Below, piece by piece: positions 19,409 through 27,536 of a stretch of 64,000 bases of DNA; position 1 is the first letter of the stretch; every line of letters begins with the position of its first letter. The stretch is from Candidatus Zixiibacteriota bacterium (GTDB taxonomy: Bacteria; Zixibacteria; MSB-5A5; GN15; FEB-12). The notes under the pieces were generated by a model. It had not been told where the DNA came from. It saw nothing but the letters and a program-made list of their open reading frames with translations, and ran no database searches. The translations under genes and the position numbers were made by a program. Location of the stretch: contig CP070674.1 in the NCBI GenBank assembly GCA_020351995.1, positions 1,197,045-1,261,044 on the forward strand, in the 5' to 3' direction.

Positions 19409-21307
19409 TTGAGGTACCATTTCAAGAAAATTCTGTGGATTCTGCCCGCCCTGTTCATCTACGCATATCTCTGTCACCAGCTCAACTTTACACAGGACGA
19501 TGCTTACATTTCATACCGTTATGTGGCTAATTATCTGGACGGCCACGGACTCGTCTACAATATAGGGGATAGGATCGAGGGCTTTACCAATTTCGGTTGG
19601 GTCATTTACCTGGTCTTTTGGGGCGCACTGGGACTGGGGTATGTATTAATATCGAAAGTTACGGGCTTTCTTCTCGGTGCGGGAATTGTTGTTCTGACAT
19701 ATCTTATTTCCCGGCACGTATTCACTGATCGCGATGAGATATTTCGATGGTTCGCGGTATACTTCGTGGCCATCAATCAGTCACTGGCCTACTGGTCGCC
19801 GGCCGGATTGGAAACAGCCGCCTTCGCGTTTATGGCCTTTGCGTCCCTGCTGTTATATCTTAAAAGGAGCTGGCTACTCATTCTCTCGTTAACTCTCGGT
19901 GTCTTGCTGCGTCCCGAAGGGGCCGTAGCCGCGTTCGCCCTGATGCTGATTGAAATTATCGAGTCGAGGCGGGCGCCGTTGTTTACGGGTCGGTGCGTCG
20001 CGATGGCACTGCTTTTTTCGCTGCCGCTGGTCGGCTTCAAGCTGGCTTACTATGGTTCCATTTTGCCCAATCCGTTTTATGCCAAAACCGAGCTGAGCAT
20101 AACCCGTCTCGTCGACGGTTTAGAGTACGCCGGCCGCTTTCTGGTTCATTACGGGCTTTACGGGGCAGTGCTGGTACTTCCGGTGGCGTTCTTCAAAAAA
20201 TTATCCCGGGCTGCCGTGGCCGTCTGGGTCTTCTTCGCCGTCTATCTCATTTACATTATCATTGTTGGTGGTGATGTTCTAAAGGTCCACCGCTTCTTCC
20301 TGCCGGTTATCGGTGCCACTTCACTGCTGTTGTCCCTCCTGTTATGGCTGAGTGTGCCATACCTGAAGGCAAGGCAGAAGGTACGTGTCGGCTTCAGCGT
20401 GATTACCGCCATTGCTTTCGGCGTAATTACCTTTATCACGCCCCGGTCTTTTGTTCTGCAGTACAACCAACTGGAGAAGCGCTTTACTGCGAATATGGAA
20501 TTCTTGGCCCAAAAGTTAAAAGCCTACGATTCCACAGACTTTTCTGTGGCTCTGCCTACGATCGGTGTTTTCGGTTACACCCTTGTGGGCCACGACATCA
20601 TTGATATGCTCGGGCTGACAGACTCAATGGTCGCCAAACATCCTGCGCCGGTGGATGACCGTATGGCTTCAACCTGGAAGGAACGTAAGTACAACTCGGC
20701 CTATATTCTCGGCCGGCGCCCCGATTATATAATGTTCTCTACGGGCATCAAGCCCTCGGCACCGGCAGAAAAATCATTGCTACTTTATCGGCACTTCCTG
20801 GAGGGCTATCGGAGCATCGGTTGGGTCCTTAACGAGGAAGAGGTCGGTCTGGGTTCGGCTGCTATCGGCCAGGTTTTCCAACGCGTCAGGGATATTGAAG
20901 GAAATATCGTAGCTGAATATCCGCTGGAATTCGTTGAACTCTATAAGCGTGGTCTTGATGTTTCTTCGGCAGCGGACCAGCGGGAGGCGATTTACTGGTT
21001 TGATATGGCCATAAAAGTTTCCCCGGAACCGGTCTATATATACCTGCTGGAATCAAAGGCCATGAGTTACGTTGCGATGAGGCAGTACGGTCCGGCCTCG
21101 GTGATGATGGATTCCATTGTTGCCACGGATTCAATGATTTTTATGGCCCATGCGCAGCTTCTTAAGTATGCGATCCTTGAGGGGAACCAGGAAAAAGCGG
21201 ACATTCATCGACGGTGGCTGAGAAAACTGGTTCCGTGGTACCTGCCGAGGGTTGAGGCCAAGGCAGCCCTTGCGCTGCGCAATCGTAACCAAATCAAACG
21301 CCGTTGA
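19409..21307 (+). CDS. GT-C family membrane glycosyltransferase with C-terminal TPR-like region
   Basis: 632-residue inner-membrane protein that starts at a TTG with no clear ribosome site, so translation may be coupled to glgA 6 bases upstream. After the first helix comes the extracytoplasmic motif TQDDAYISYRYVANYLDG, HGLVYN and EGFTNFGW. This is the DD-containing first loop of polyprenyl-phosphate-sugar-dependent GT-C enzymes such as ArnT or AftB-like proteins. About nine to eleven membrane segments cover residues 5-350. A periplasmic domain follows, and the last 130 residues contain TPR-like helices. It probably transfers a lipid-linked sugar to a surface glycan or protein; the acceptor is unknown. 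Confidence 0.8.
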   Translation: MRYHFKKILWILPALFIYAYLCHQLNFTQDDAYISYRYVANYLDGHGLVYNIGDRIEGFTNFGWVIYLVFWGALGLGYVLISKVTGFLLGAGIVVLTYLISRHVFTDRDEIFRWFAVYFVAINQSLAYWSPAGLETAAFAFMAFASLLLYLKRSWLLILSLTLGVLLRPEGAVAAFALMLIEIIESRRAPLFTGRCVAMALLFSLPLVGFKLAYYGSILPNPFYAKTELSITRLVDGLEYAGRFLVHYGLYGAVLVLPVAFFKKLSRAAVAVWVFFAVYLIYIIIVGGDVLKVHRFFLPVIGATSLLLSLLLWLSVPYLKARQKVRVGFSVITAIAFGVITFITPRSFVLQYNQLEKRFTANMEFLAQKLKAYDSTDFSVALPTIGVFGYTLVGHDIIDMLGLTDSMVAKHPAPVDDRMASTWKERKYNSAYILGRRPDYIMFSTGIKPSAPAEKSLLLYRHFLEGYRSIGWVLNEEEVGLGSAAIGQVFQRVRDIEGNIVAEYPLEFVELYKRGLDVSSAADQREAIYWFDMAIKVSPEPVYIYLLESKAMSYVAMRQYGPASVMMDSIVATDSMIFMAHAQLLKYAILEGNQEKADIHRRWLRKLVPWYLPRVEAKAALALRNRNQIKRR

Positions 21308-21323
21308 CCCGTTCTAAATTCAG

Positions 21324-21351
21324 TTGACAAGACTAATTCAACCCGTATATT
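21324..21351 (+). promoter_or_regulatory. Promoter of the tRNA-Gly/tRNA-Cys unit
   Basis: TTGACA (21324-21329), 16-base spacer, TATATT (21346-21351), 17 bases before the first tRNA. Confidence 0.75.
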
Positions 21352-21367
21352 TGGTGTGGATTTTGCA

Positions 21368-21440
<73 letters not shown>

Positions 21441-21451
21441 CTTGTATTTTA

Positions 21452-21523
<72 letters not shown>

Positions 21524-21647
21524 CTTTTTTTTCCCCCGAACCTTGACCCTTTGGATGTCTCATTCAGTAGCCCGGTGACGCCACCTGCCCGGGATATTGA
21601 AGTCGGCCGGTCGCCACAATTTTGTCACCTCGGCGCTCAAATTTTCC

Positions 21648-21677
21648 TTGTCATATTATTTGACACGTTTGTATATT
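21648..21677 (+). promoter_or_regulatory. Promoter of the ferredoxin gene
   Basis: TTGTCA (21648-21653), 18-base spacer, TATATT (21672-21677), about 50 bases before the ferredoxin ATG. Confidence 0.6.
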
Positions 21678-21726
21678 AGCCGCCGATATTGAAATTGAAC
21701 CCTATTTCTTTCTGGAGGCACAAGCC

Positions 21727-21915
21727 ATGGCCATGTCAATAAACGATGAGTGCACCGCCTGTGGACTCTGTCTGCCCGAGTGCCCGACTGAATCGATTTC
21801 CGAGGGTGACATTTACGTCATCAATGCGGATACCTGCAACGAGTGCGAAGATCAGGATGACGGTCCCCAGTGCGTGGCTGTTTGTCCCGTCGACTGCATC
21901 GAAAAAGCCGGCTAA
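21727..21915 (+). CDS. Ferredoxin, 2[4Fe-4S] (Alvin/YfhL type)
   Basis: 62-residue cytoplasmic electron carrier with GGAGG eight bases ahead of the ATG. Ligands: C9-x2-C12-x2-C15-x3-C19P for one half and C37-x2-C40-x8-C49-x3-C53P for the other, plus C57. The x8 insertion between the second and third cysteines of cluster II is the mark of the Allochromatium-type ferredoxins, which have very low potentials. It is very acidic. It stands alone between a tRNA pair and a terminator, so its partner enzyme is unknown. Confidence 0.94.
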   Translation: MAMSINDECTACGLCLPECPTESISEGDIYVINADTCNECEDQDDGPQCVAVCPVDCIEKAG

Positions 21916-21948
21916 TAGTATTATTTGACAGTTAGTTGGAAGGAATAT

Positions 21949-21980
21949 GGCCGCCCACCGCGGGCGGCCTTCTTGTGTTC
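21949..21980 (+). terminator. Terminator after ferredoxin
   Basis: Eight-pair perfect stem GGCCGCCC (21949-21956) / GGGCGGCC (21962-21969), loop ACCGC, then TTCTTGTGTTC. Confidence 0.8.
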
Positions 21981-22077
21981 TGCGAGGAAGTTTTCGGGCT
22001 AAAAAAAGAGGGCGCTACTCTGGTTGGGTAGAGGGGGCTAGGAAACTACCCAGGGACAGCAGAGAGTCACCCTCGCA
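21981..22077 (-). terminator. Complex terminator-like structure after DUF1573 gene
   Basis: Read on the minus strand: a long broken stem made of GAGGG/CCCTC (22070-22074 with 22008-22012), ACTCT/AGAGT (22063-22067 with 22017-22021) and GGGTAG/CTACCC (22046-22051 with 22026-22031), followed by seven T (22001-22007). A competing outer pair TGCGAGG/CCTCGCA (21981-21987 with 22071-22077) shares bases with the first stem. It lies about 80 bases downstream of the DUF1573 stop. Confidence 0.6.
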
Positions 22078-22157
22078 GATCTTTGTCTTTATCAATATTA
22101 TCGGAAAATCGTCCTAATTGTCAAGTTTTTTTAATGAAAATATTGATTCGATTAGCG

Positions 22158-22847
22158 TTAGTACCTGGCAATCTTGACCGGCAGGCTCAACACGGTCGGT
22201 TTCTCCAGGTCAGAAACCTCTATCTCGAGTGTGAGGGTGCTCAGATGGTTTCCTCTACCCAGACCATCGGCCGGTGTCACGTCAAGTTCAACAGTTTCAC
22301 CCCGGCCGGCCTTGCGTTTGATCACATTCACGGAAAAGGTATTGTCGTATTGCGTAAGGTTCTTCAGTTCAATCTTATCGAACTTCGTGTTAGGCACCCT
22401 AACCACCATTCCCTTTTTCCCCGGAAGGAAAAACAGCGACTGAGGATTTGGGCGCAGGTTATAAAACCACTGGCCAACCACCGAGGTATAGTAATATTTA
22501 ATCTGGGTATTTTCTGGATCGTCTGTCACAACCGTAATCGCTTTGCTGGTCGCGCCGTAATAGTCCCTGGTGTTGAATGTCAGACGAATGAACGCGGTGT
22601 CGCCGGGAGTGAGAACAGAATCTGACAATGACACCGTCGAGCAATCACAGTTGGTCTCTGCTTCGAGGATCTTGACCGGATGATCTGTATCATTTACATA
22701 TTGAAACGAATGAAAGAGATTGAAATCTATGGCCACGTGACCAAAATCGAACACCTGGGTGGTGTAATTAATGGGTCTTTCACTCGCTACTACCATCGAA
22801 ATCAAACCAAGGACCACAATAATAAGTGCGTTAAATGTTTCTTTCAT
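22158..22847 (-). CDS. DUF1573-domain exported protein (Cys form)
   Basis: 229 residues with a signal peptide (MKETFNALIIVVLGLISMVVA). Residues 30-125 form the HYDIN/ASPM-like Ig domain of DUF1573: VFDFGHVAIDFNLFHSFQYVNDTDHPVKILEAETNCDCSTVSL, with the conserved pair C67-x-C69. A second Ig-like domain follows. The function of the family is not established. The gene starts 5 bases after a cysteine-synthase-like gene and is likely in its operon. Two further paralogues lie at 43.3-44.8 kb, one with Sec instead of the first Cys. Confidence 0.85.
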   Translation of the reverse strand: MKETFNALIIVVLGLISMVVASERPINYTTQVFDFGHVAIDFNLFHSFQYVNDTDHPVKILEAETNCDCSTVSLSDSVLTPGDTAFIRLTFNTRDYYGATSKAITVVTDDPENTQIKYYYTSVVGQWFYNLRPNPQSLFFLPGKKGMVVRVPNTKFDKIELKNLTQYDNTFSVNVIKRKAGRGETVELDVTPADGLGRGNHLSTLTLEIEVSDLEKPTVLSLPVKIARY

Positions 22848-22852
22848 ATTTG

Positions 22853-23839
22853 CTACTTTGCCTCCATTTGTGGCAGATACCCGTGCTGCCGCATCCAGTT
22901 ATCATTATAGCACTTACTGAGGTACCGGATCCCGGCGTCGGCAAATATCCCGACAAGCAATGCCCCGGAATCCGCCTTCCGGGCAACCTGTTCCATTGCG
23001 AACGCTACCGCGCCCGACGAGCCCCCGCCCGAGATACCTTCCGTGCGAGCGATCAAACGAGCGCGATTGAATGAGTCTTTATCTGAAACAGTGATGACTT
23101 CGTCGACCAGGTGTGGGTGAAGTGCCTGCGTAACCACGTCAGAGCCGATTCCCTCAACCTTGTAAGCGTATCCTTTAACCTCGCGATTGTGTTTAATGTA
23201 CTCGGCGAATATCGAACCCTCGGGATCCACCGCAATACATTTGATATCCTTATTGTGTTCTTTAAGGTAACGGGCTGCTCCGGAAAAGTTGCCGCCCGTG
23301 CCTATACCACATACAAAGTGCGTTATTTTGCCTTCAGTGTCTTCCCAAATCTCTGGTCCCGTCGTCAAATAGTGAGCCTCGACATTATCCTGGTTGTGAT
23401 ACTGGTTCATGTCGAAGTAGCCCTTTTCCGCGGCCAGGCGTCGCGCCACCATGAAGAATCCTTCCGGGTCATCGTGGTCTTCAACCTCGGGCGTGATTAT
23501 CACTTCGGCTCCATAAGATTTGATGAGATCGATTTTTTCATGGCTGGTCTGTTCGGGAGTTGTGACTATGGATTTAAGGCCAAGCACGGATGCTACCATG
23601 GCCAGTGCCGAGCCAGTATTGCCCGAAGTATTATCAATTACGGTATCTCCCGGGCGAAGACGGCCCTCATCCATAGCCTTCTTCAATATATAGTAGGTAA
23701 TGCGGTCTTTCAAAGATCCGGTAGGATTGTAAAATTCCAGTTTCACATAGGCCGTGGGGCCGCTCTCGGGAATCCCGGTGCGCAGCCTGACCATCGGAGT
23801 TCGGCCGATCAGTTCGAGAATGGATTCGTGAGCTTTCAT
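22853..23839 (-). CDS. Cysteine synthase family PLP enzyme
   Basis: 328-residue fold-type II PLP enzyme. NPTGSLKDR holds the PLP lysine. DNTSGNTGSALAMVA is the substrate (asparagine) loop. The phosphate-binding glycine loop is GIGTGGNFSGAARYL, and SGGSSGAVAFAM is near the end. This matches O-acetylserine sulfhydrylase (CysK/CysM) or the catalytic core of cystathionine beta-synthase; sequence alone does not separate them. Its close coupling to a DUF1573 protein with a CxC motif is notable. Confidence 0.88.
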   Translation of the reverse strand: MKAHESILELIGRTPMVRLRTGIPESGPTAYVKLEFYNPTGSLKDRITYYILKKAMDEGRLRPGDTVIDNTSGNTGSALAMVASVLGLKSIVTTPEQTSHEKIDLIKSYGAEVIITPEVEDHDDPEGFFMVARRLAAEKGYFDMNQYHNQDNVEAHYLTTGPEIWEDTEGKITHFVCGIGTGGNFSGAARYLKEHNKDIKCIAVDPEGSIFAEYIKHNREVKGYAYKVEGIGSDVVTQALHPHLVDEVITVSDKDSFNRARLIARTEGISGGGSSGAVAFAMEQVARKADSGALLVGIFADAGIRYLSKCYNDNWMRQHGYLPQMEAK

Positions 23840-23923
23840 GTAGTTATTCCCACTTATTTCGAATTTTATACAAATTAAGACCTATTTTCAACTAATAATT
23901 TCAGCAAAGGACATCTTTAAAAG

Positions 23924-23952
23924 TTGACAAGTTCAAACCATGTGGCTTAAAT
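23924..23952 (+). promoter_or_regulatory. Promoter of the SPOR lipoprotein gene
   Basis: TTGACA (23924-23929), 17-base spacer, TTAAAT (23947-23952). An inverted repeat TGTGGC (23941-23946) ... GCCACA (23963-23968) overlaps and follows the -10. It could be an operator or a leader hairpin. Confidence 0.6.
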
Positions 23953-24022
23953 CAACTTGAATGCCACATTAAGCTGCCAGAGGTCGCTATGGCAGCCACA
24001 ATAGCCAAGAATTGGAGGGAAT

Positions 24023-24478
24023 ATGGGTTTTTATAAATACCTGTTGTTGCTTCTGGCGGTGCTCCTGTTGACCTTCGGTTGTTCCAAGAAGAAGGAAGAG
24101 GCCGCCGAGCTCGAAAGGGAAATGGCCGGAACACAGGATACCGTCGCTGGAACCGCGGAAATGCCGGTTGACACAAGCCCGCCCGTGGCGGATGTGACCG
24201 CCGTTCCGAAGGAGCCGGAGCCGGCCTATACCGTTCCGGCGGGTGAAGGCTACACGGTTCAGGTGGCTGGCTGTGAAGACCAGTCTTATGCCGAATATCT
24301 TGTCGAAAAGTACAGCGAGCGAGGTTATGACCCGTATATAGCTTCGGCTGAAGTCAATGGTCAGATGTATTATAGGGTGAGAATCGGCTCATTTGAAACG
24401 CTGGGTGAGGCAAAGGCACTGAAGGCGCAGTTGGTCGACCGATACTCTGTTGACGCCTGGATAGACTACACCCAGTAA
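24023..24478 (+). CDS. SPOR-domain lipoprotein
   Basis: 151 residues. The lipoprotein signal MGFYKYLLLLLAVLLLTFGC puts the lipidated Cys at residue 20. A charged and Pro-rich linker follows (to about residue 78), then a SPOR domain of about 75 residues (YTVQVAGCEDQSYAEYLVEKY ... YYRVRIGSFETLGEAKAL). SPOR domains bind denuded septal peptidoglycan, so a role in cell division or the envelope is likely by family. Monocistronic, with a promoter and a terminator. Confidence 0.88.
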   Translation: MGFYKYLLLLLAVLLLTFGCSKKKEEAAELEREMAGTQDTVAGTAEMPVDTSPPVADVTAVPKEPEPAYTVPAGEGYTVQVAGCEDQSYAEYLVEKYSERGYDPYIASAEVNGQMYYRVRIGSFETLGEAKALKAQLVDRYSVDAWIDYTQ

Positions 24479-24504
24479 GCCAATTACCGAGACAAATCGC
24501 AGCG

Positions 24505-24546
24505 GGCCGGATATTGTGTCGTTTCAATATCCGGTCTTCTTATTAA
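24505..24546 (+). terminator. Terminator after SPOR lipoprotein
   Basis: Ten-pair stem CCGGATATTG (24507-24516) / CAATATCCGG (24525-24534), extended by G-C and G-U pairs, then TCTTCTTATTAA. Confidence 0.85.
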
Positions 24547-24567
24547 TGTTGAAGAAAGGCAGGGAAT

Positions 24568-24981
24568 ATGATAAGCTATACCGAATATCTAGTCTTTAAT
24601 ACCAGGAATAGAAGAGATTACATCAACATTACCGCTGACGTGGAAAAGGCGCTGGATAAAAGCGGTGTGCGGGAAGGCCTGTGCCTGGTATCAGCCATGC
24701 ACATCACCGCGGGAGTGTATGTTAACGATGCCGAGTCGGGACTTATTGCCGATATAGACGAATGGGCCGACAGGCTGGCGCCGCTGGGACCTGATTATCG
24801 TCATCATAGAACAGGTGAAGACAACGGTGACGCCCATCTGAAAAACTTGCTGATTGGCTCGCAGGTGGTGTTACCGGTCACCGAGGGAAAGTTTGACTTT
24901 GGTCCCTGGCAGCAGGTGTACTACGCGGAGTTCGACGGCAAGCGCCGGAAGCGGGTTATAGTCAAGATAATCGGTGAGTGA
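24568..24981 (+). CDS. YjbQ family protein (secondary thiamine-phosphate synthase-like)
   Basis: 137 residues, the full length of the UPF0047/YjbQ family. The hallmark segments are [47 protein letters not shown] and [14 protein letters not shown], including the His and Asp residues thought to bind metal. A weak thiamine-phosphate synthase activity is reported for family members; the true role is unclear. AAGGCAGGG lies before the ATG. Confidence 0.9.
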   Translation: MISYTEYLVFNTRNRRDYINITADVEKALDKSGVREGLCLVSAMHITAGVYVNDAESGLIADIDEWADRLAPLGPDYRHHRTGEDNGDAHLKNLLIGSQVVLPVTEGKFDFGPWQQVYYAEFDGKRRKRVIVKIIGE

Positions 24982-25023
24982 CGGTCGACAGCTCCAGATT
25001 CCGCGAGCAAATAAGCTCAATGA

Positions 25024-25055
25024 AAACAGGGCGAAGCCGATGGCTTGCCCTGTTT
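25024..25055. terminator. Bidirectional terminator between convergent genes
   Basis: Nine-pair stem AAACAGGGC/GCCCTGTTT (25024-25032, 25047-25055) topped by AAGCC/GGCTT. It has A- and T-rich flanks and serves the YjbQ gene (plus) and the S9 peptidase (minus). Confidence 0.85.
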
Positions 25056-25089
25056 CTGGTCGTAAAAATCGTGCCGGTGCTTTAACTGA

Positions 25090-27048
25090 TTATTCTTTTC
25101 CCTTATTCGATTCTATTACCTTCAGGTGCCGGTCAAGAAATTCAACCTGCTTTCGGTACTGCTCGATGGTGTTTGACAACTTGCCCGAGCCGTGTCCTTC
25201 ATCCGAGAAAATCATAGAATCTACCACACCGCCGCGTTTGTTGATGGCGTCAATGATCTGATAAGCCTCCCCTATAGGAACTCGGGGATCATTTACGCCG
25301 TGTATAACCAGCAGCGGCGTTTCAATCAGGTGAGCTTTGTTCAATGGTGAAACCGACTCGAGAAATTCCGGGTCCGAAAGTGGACCATATTCGGTCTCGC
25401 GATACTTGCGGCGATAAGCGCTGGTGTTTTCAAGAAAAGTCCTGAAATTGGAAATACCGACAATGTCAATGGCGGCAGAGAATAATTTCGGATATTCCGT
25501 TATCATGCCCAGCACCACATAACCTCCGTAGGAACCGCCGCGTATGCCGAGCATCCCGGCTTTGGTGTAACCGTTCTCTATTAACCAGTCGGCACCGGCT
25601 TTGTAATCCCAGAGTGATTTCTGGCGGTTCTTGTAGTTGTCCATATCCCTGTACTCGCGACCATAGCCGGCTGAACCGCGAGGATTCGGGGCGAGGATCC
25701 CATAACCGTTAAGTATCAGATACTGAAAACTGCGAATAAAATCCGGCTGAAACTGACTTTCCGGGCCGCCATGGGCATACACGATGAACGGGGTCGGTTG
25801 GCCTTCCTGATAATCAGGAGGGAGGTACAGAAAGGCCGGAATCTCCAGGCTGTCGAAGCTTTTGAAATGTATCAGCTTAGGTTCCCGGAACACGCTCTGA
25901 TCGATACCTGCGTATATTGAAAAGCTCAACTGAGTTAGCTCCTTCGAGCCCGGGTCCCATTTCCAGACGTCCGGGGCCCTCGTAGGACTGTTGAAACCAA
26001 CGTAAATATTGTGGTCGCGGTCGACATAGGCGTGGGTTACCATGCCTTCGAGCGGAGGTCCGTCGATCTCTTTCATGGTCTCCAGGTTACGCATTCTCAA
26101 TCTCTGATAGCCATCCTCATTGATAAGAACGGTCATGATCTTGTAATCTCGTGATACTCCGAGACCCTCCAGCTCCCACTGCGGATCCAGCCAGCCGTCG
26201 TCAATAAACTCGATCACGGGTGAACCCGCAGTCATTTTAGCCAGACGAGTGATGCCGTCTTCGTTTCCATTGCACCTGAGCAAGACGGTCTTGTTGTCCG
26301 GCATCAGGGTGGGGGAGAGGTACTCGACGTTCCCCTCGTCCTCATTCAACTTTTCGTACTCGCCTGTCTCAAGATTCAGCAGGTAGAGGTCATTGGAGAC
26401 ATTCGACGTGCCGTTATCTATTAAGGCGAATTTTCCATCCTGTGACAGGTCGACTAACCAGTTCCAACCGGTGACTCCCCCCGTTTCGCCGAAGATCTTC
26501 TTGGATTCGCCAGTAGCGATGTCCATTCGATAGATGAAAAAGTCGACACGATTTTCTTCATTCGAATAGTAATAAATGTACTTATCGTCGGGGGACCACG
26601 CCACCCCGCCGAATCTGACATCTTCATAGTACGTCAACTGCAGCACCCGGCCGGTGTTGGCATCGACGAGATACAATTGGGATTGCTCGGAACCACCGAC
26701 CGAAGCACCAACAATGCCCATCTGGGCGTTACGCGACAGACGGAAGAAATCGATACCATCTTCAAAGGTTGTCAACTGATACGGCCAGCCCTCGCCCGTG
26801 ATACGATAGACCTGCTCGGCCCCTGACATCTTCGAAGTGAAAAAGACTTTGGAGCCGTCCCAGCTCACCCCGGCAGGCTCGTTGCCTCCTATCGTCAGGA
26901 AGGTCGCGATATCGGGGATATATTTCCCCTGATCCAGTAGCGAAGCTGTCTTAGCTGGCTGTTCGAGTGACTTTTCCTTCACGCCACATCCTCCGAGGAC
27001 GAACAGCAGTGTTGCTAGAATCAGCGCCATACATCGAGTATTAAACAT
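25090..27048 (-). CDS. S9 family prolyl oligopeptidase-like lipoprotein
   Basis: 652 residues. The lipobox LGGC gives a lipidated Cys at residue 21, so it is anchored to the envelope. Residues about 45-390 form a beta-propeller with TolB-like blades (GVAWSPDDKYIYYYSNEE). The C-terminal alpha/beta hydrolase has the oxyanion region YAHGGPESQ, the nucleophile Ser in GIRGGSYGGYVVLG, the Asp in HGVNDPRVP and the His in DEGHGSGK. It probably trims peptides outside the cytoplasm. The operon context is single, divergent from nothing recognisable. Confidence 0.92.
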   Translation of the reverse strand: MFNTRCMALILATLLFVLGGCGVKEKSLEQPAKTASLLDQGKYIPDIATFLTIGGNEPAGVSWDGSKVFFTSKMSGAEQVYRITGEGWPYQLTTFEDGIDFFRLSRNAQMGIVGASVGGSEQSQLYLVDANTGRVLQLTYYEDVRFGGVAWSPDDKYIYYYSNEENRVDFFIYRMDIATGESKKIFGETGGVTGWNWLVDLSQDGKFALIDNGTSNVSNDLYLLNLETGEYEKLNEDEGNVEYLSPTLMPDNKTVLLRCNGNEDGITRLAKMTAGSPVIEFIDDGWLDPQWELEGLGVSRDYKIMTVLINEDGYQRLRMRNLETMKEIDGPPLEGMVTHAYVDRDHNIYVGFNSPTRAPDVWKWDPGSKELTQLSFSIYAGIDQSVFREPKLIHFKSFDSLEIPAFLYLPPDYQEGQPTPFIVYAHGGPESQFQPDFIRSFQYLILNGYGILAPNPRGSAGYGREYRDMDNYKNRQKSLWDYKAGADWLIENGYTKAGMLGIRGGSYGGYVVLGMITEYPKLFSAAIDIVGISNFRTFLENTSAYRRKYRETEYGPLSDPEFLESVSPLNKAHLIETPLLVIHGVNDPRVPIGEAYQIIDAINKRGGVVDSMIFSDEGHGSGKLSNTIEQYRKQVEFLDRHLKVIESNKGKE

Positions 27049-27236
27049 TTAACTCTCCATTATTGGATTCTTGTTATGTTTTAGTAGACGAACATAAGGG
27101 GAAAAAGTTGACAGTGCAAGGACTTTTGAACTCAGCGCGGTCATTGCGAAAAGACCATGGGACGACTTTGATTATCGCAGTCAAGAGGCCGGCCACATTA
27201 GTCGGCCTTGATAGAACTTTGGTATATCAGATCGGA
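27049..27236. other. Intergenic region upstream of S9 peptidase
   Basis: 188 bases. For the minus-strand peptidase a possible promoter reads TTGCAC, 17 bases, TATGTT (about 27078-27125). Nothing else is recognised. Confidence 0.35.
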
Positions 27237-27527
27237 TTAACTGTCAACCGAAGTAAATTTAAAGCAAGTCTTCTCTTCTTCTTCGAAGACCACTCTCTTG
27301 TAGAATTCGCAGGTGTAGCACTGGTGACCGCAGTGTCCGGCAGGTGTATCTGACATTTCGGGTGAGTGGGGCACCATCCAGCACGCGCGTCCGGCACCTT
27401 TGCCATCGTTGAGGCCGTCATAGCGCATGAAAGTGCAAACAGGGCATTCGCCGAGAATCGGCACCATCAGGCCACCGTGTTCCCGTCCGCAATTTTTGTA
27501 TTCCCAGCAGTTGAGCTTCTGGATCAT
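27237..27527 (-). CDS. Small Cys-rich two-CW-type protein
   Basis: 96 residues, likely cytoplasmic, with ten cysteines. The N-terminus has the two-CW pattern NCWEYKNCGRE (C7, C13), then CPVC at 28-31, ACW at 49 and a CGHQCYTC cluster (C66, C70, C73) with C87 near the end. Such proteins are presumed to bind metal or an Fe-S cluster; function is unknown. It starts 9 bases after the zinc-ribbon/PEGA/TPR gene and is surely in its operon. Confidence 0.75.
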   Translation of the reverse strand: MIQKLNCWEYKNCGREHGGLMVPILGECPVCTFMRYDGLNDGKGAGRACWMVPHSPEMSDTPAGHCGHQCYTCEFYKRVVFEEEEKTCFKFTSVDS

Positions 27528-27536
27528 CGCGAGACG

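Noticed and set aside
23111..23878. Plus-strand open frame of 255 codons
   Set aside because: Antisense shadow of the cysteine-synthase-like gene.
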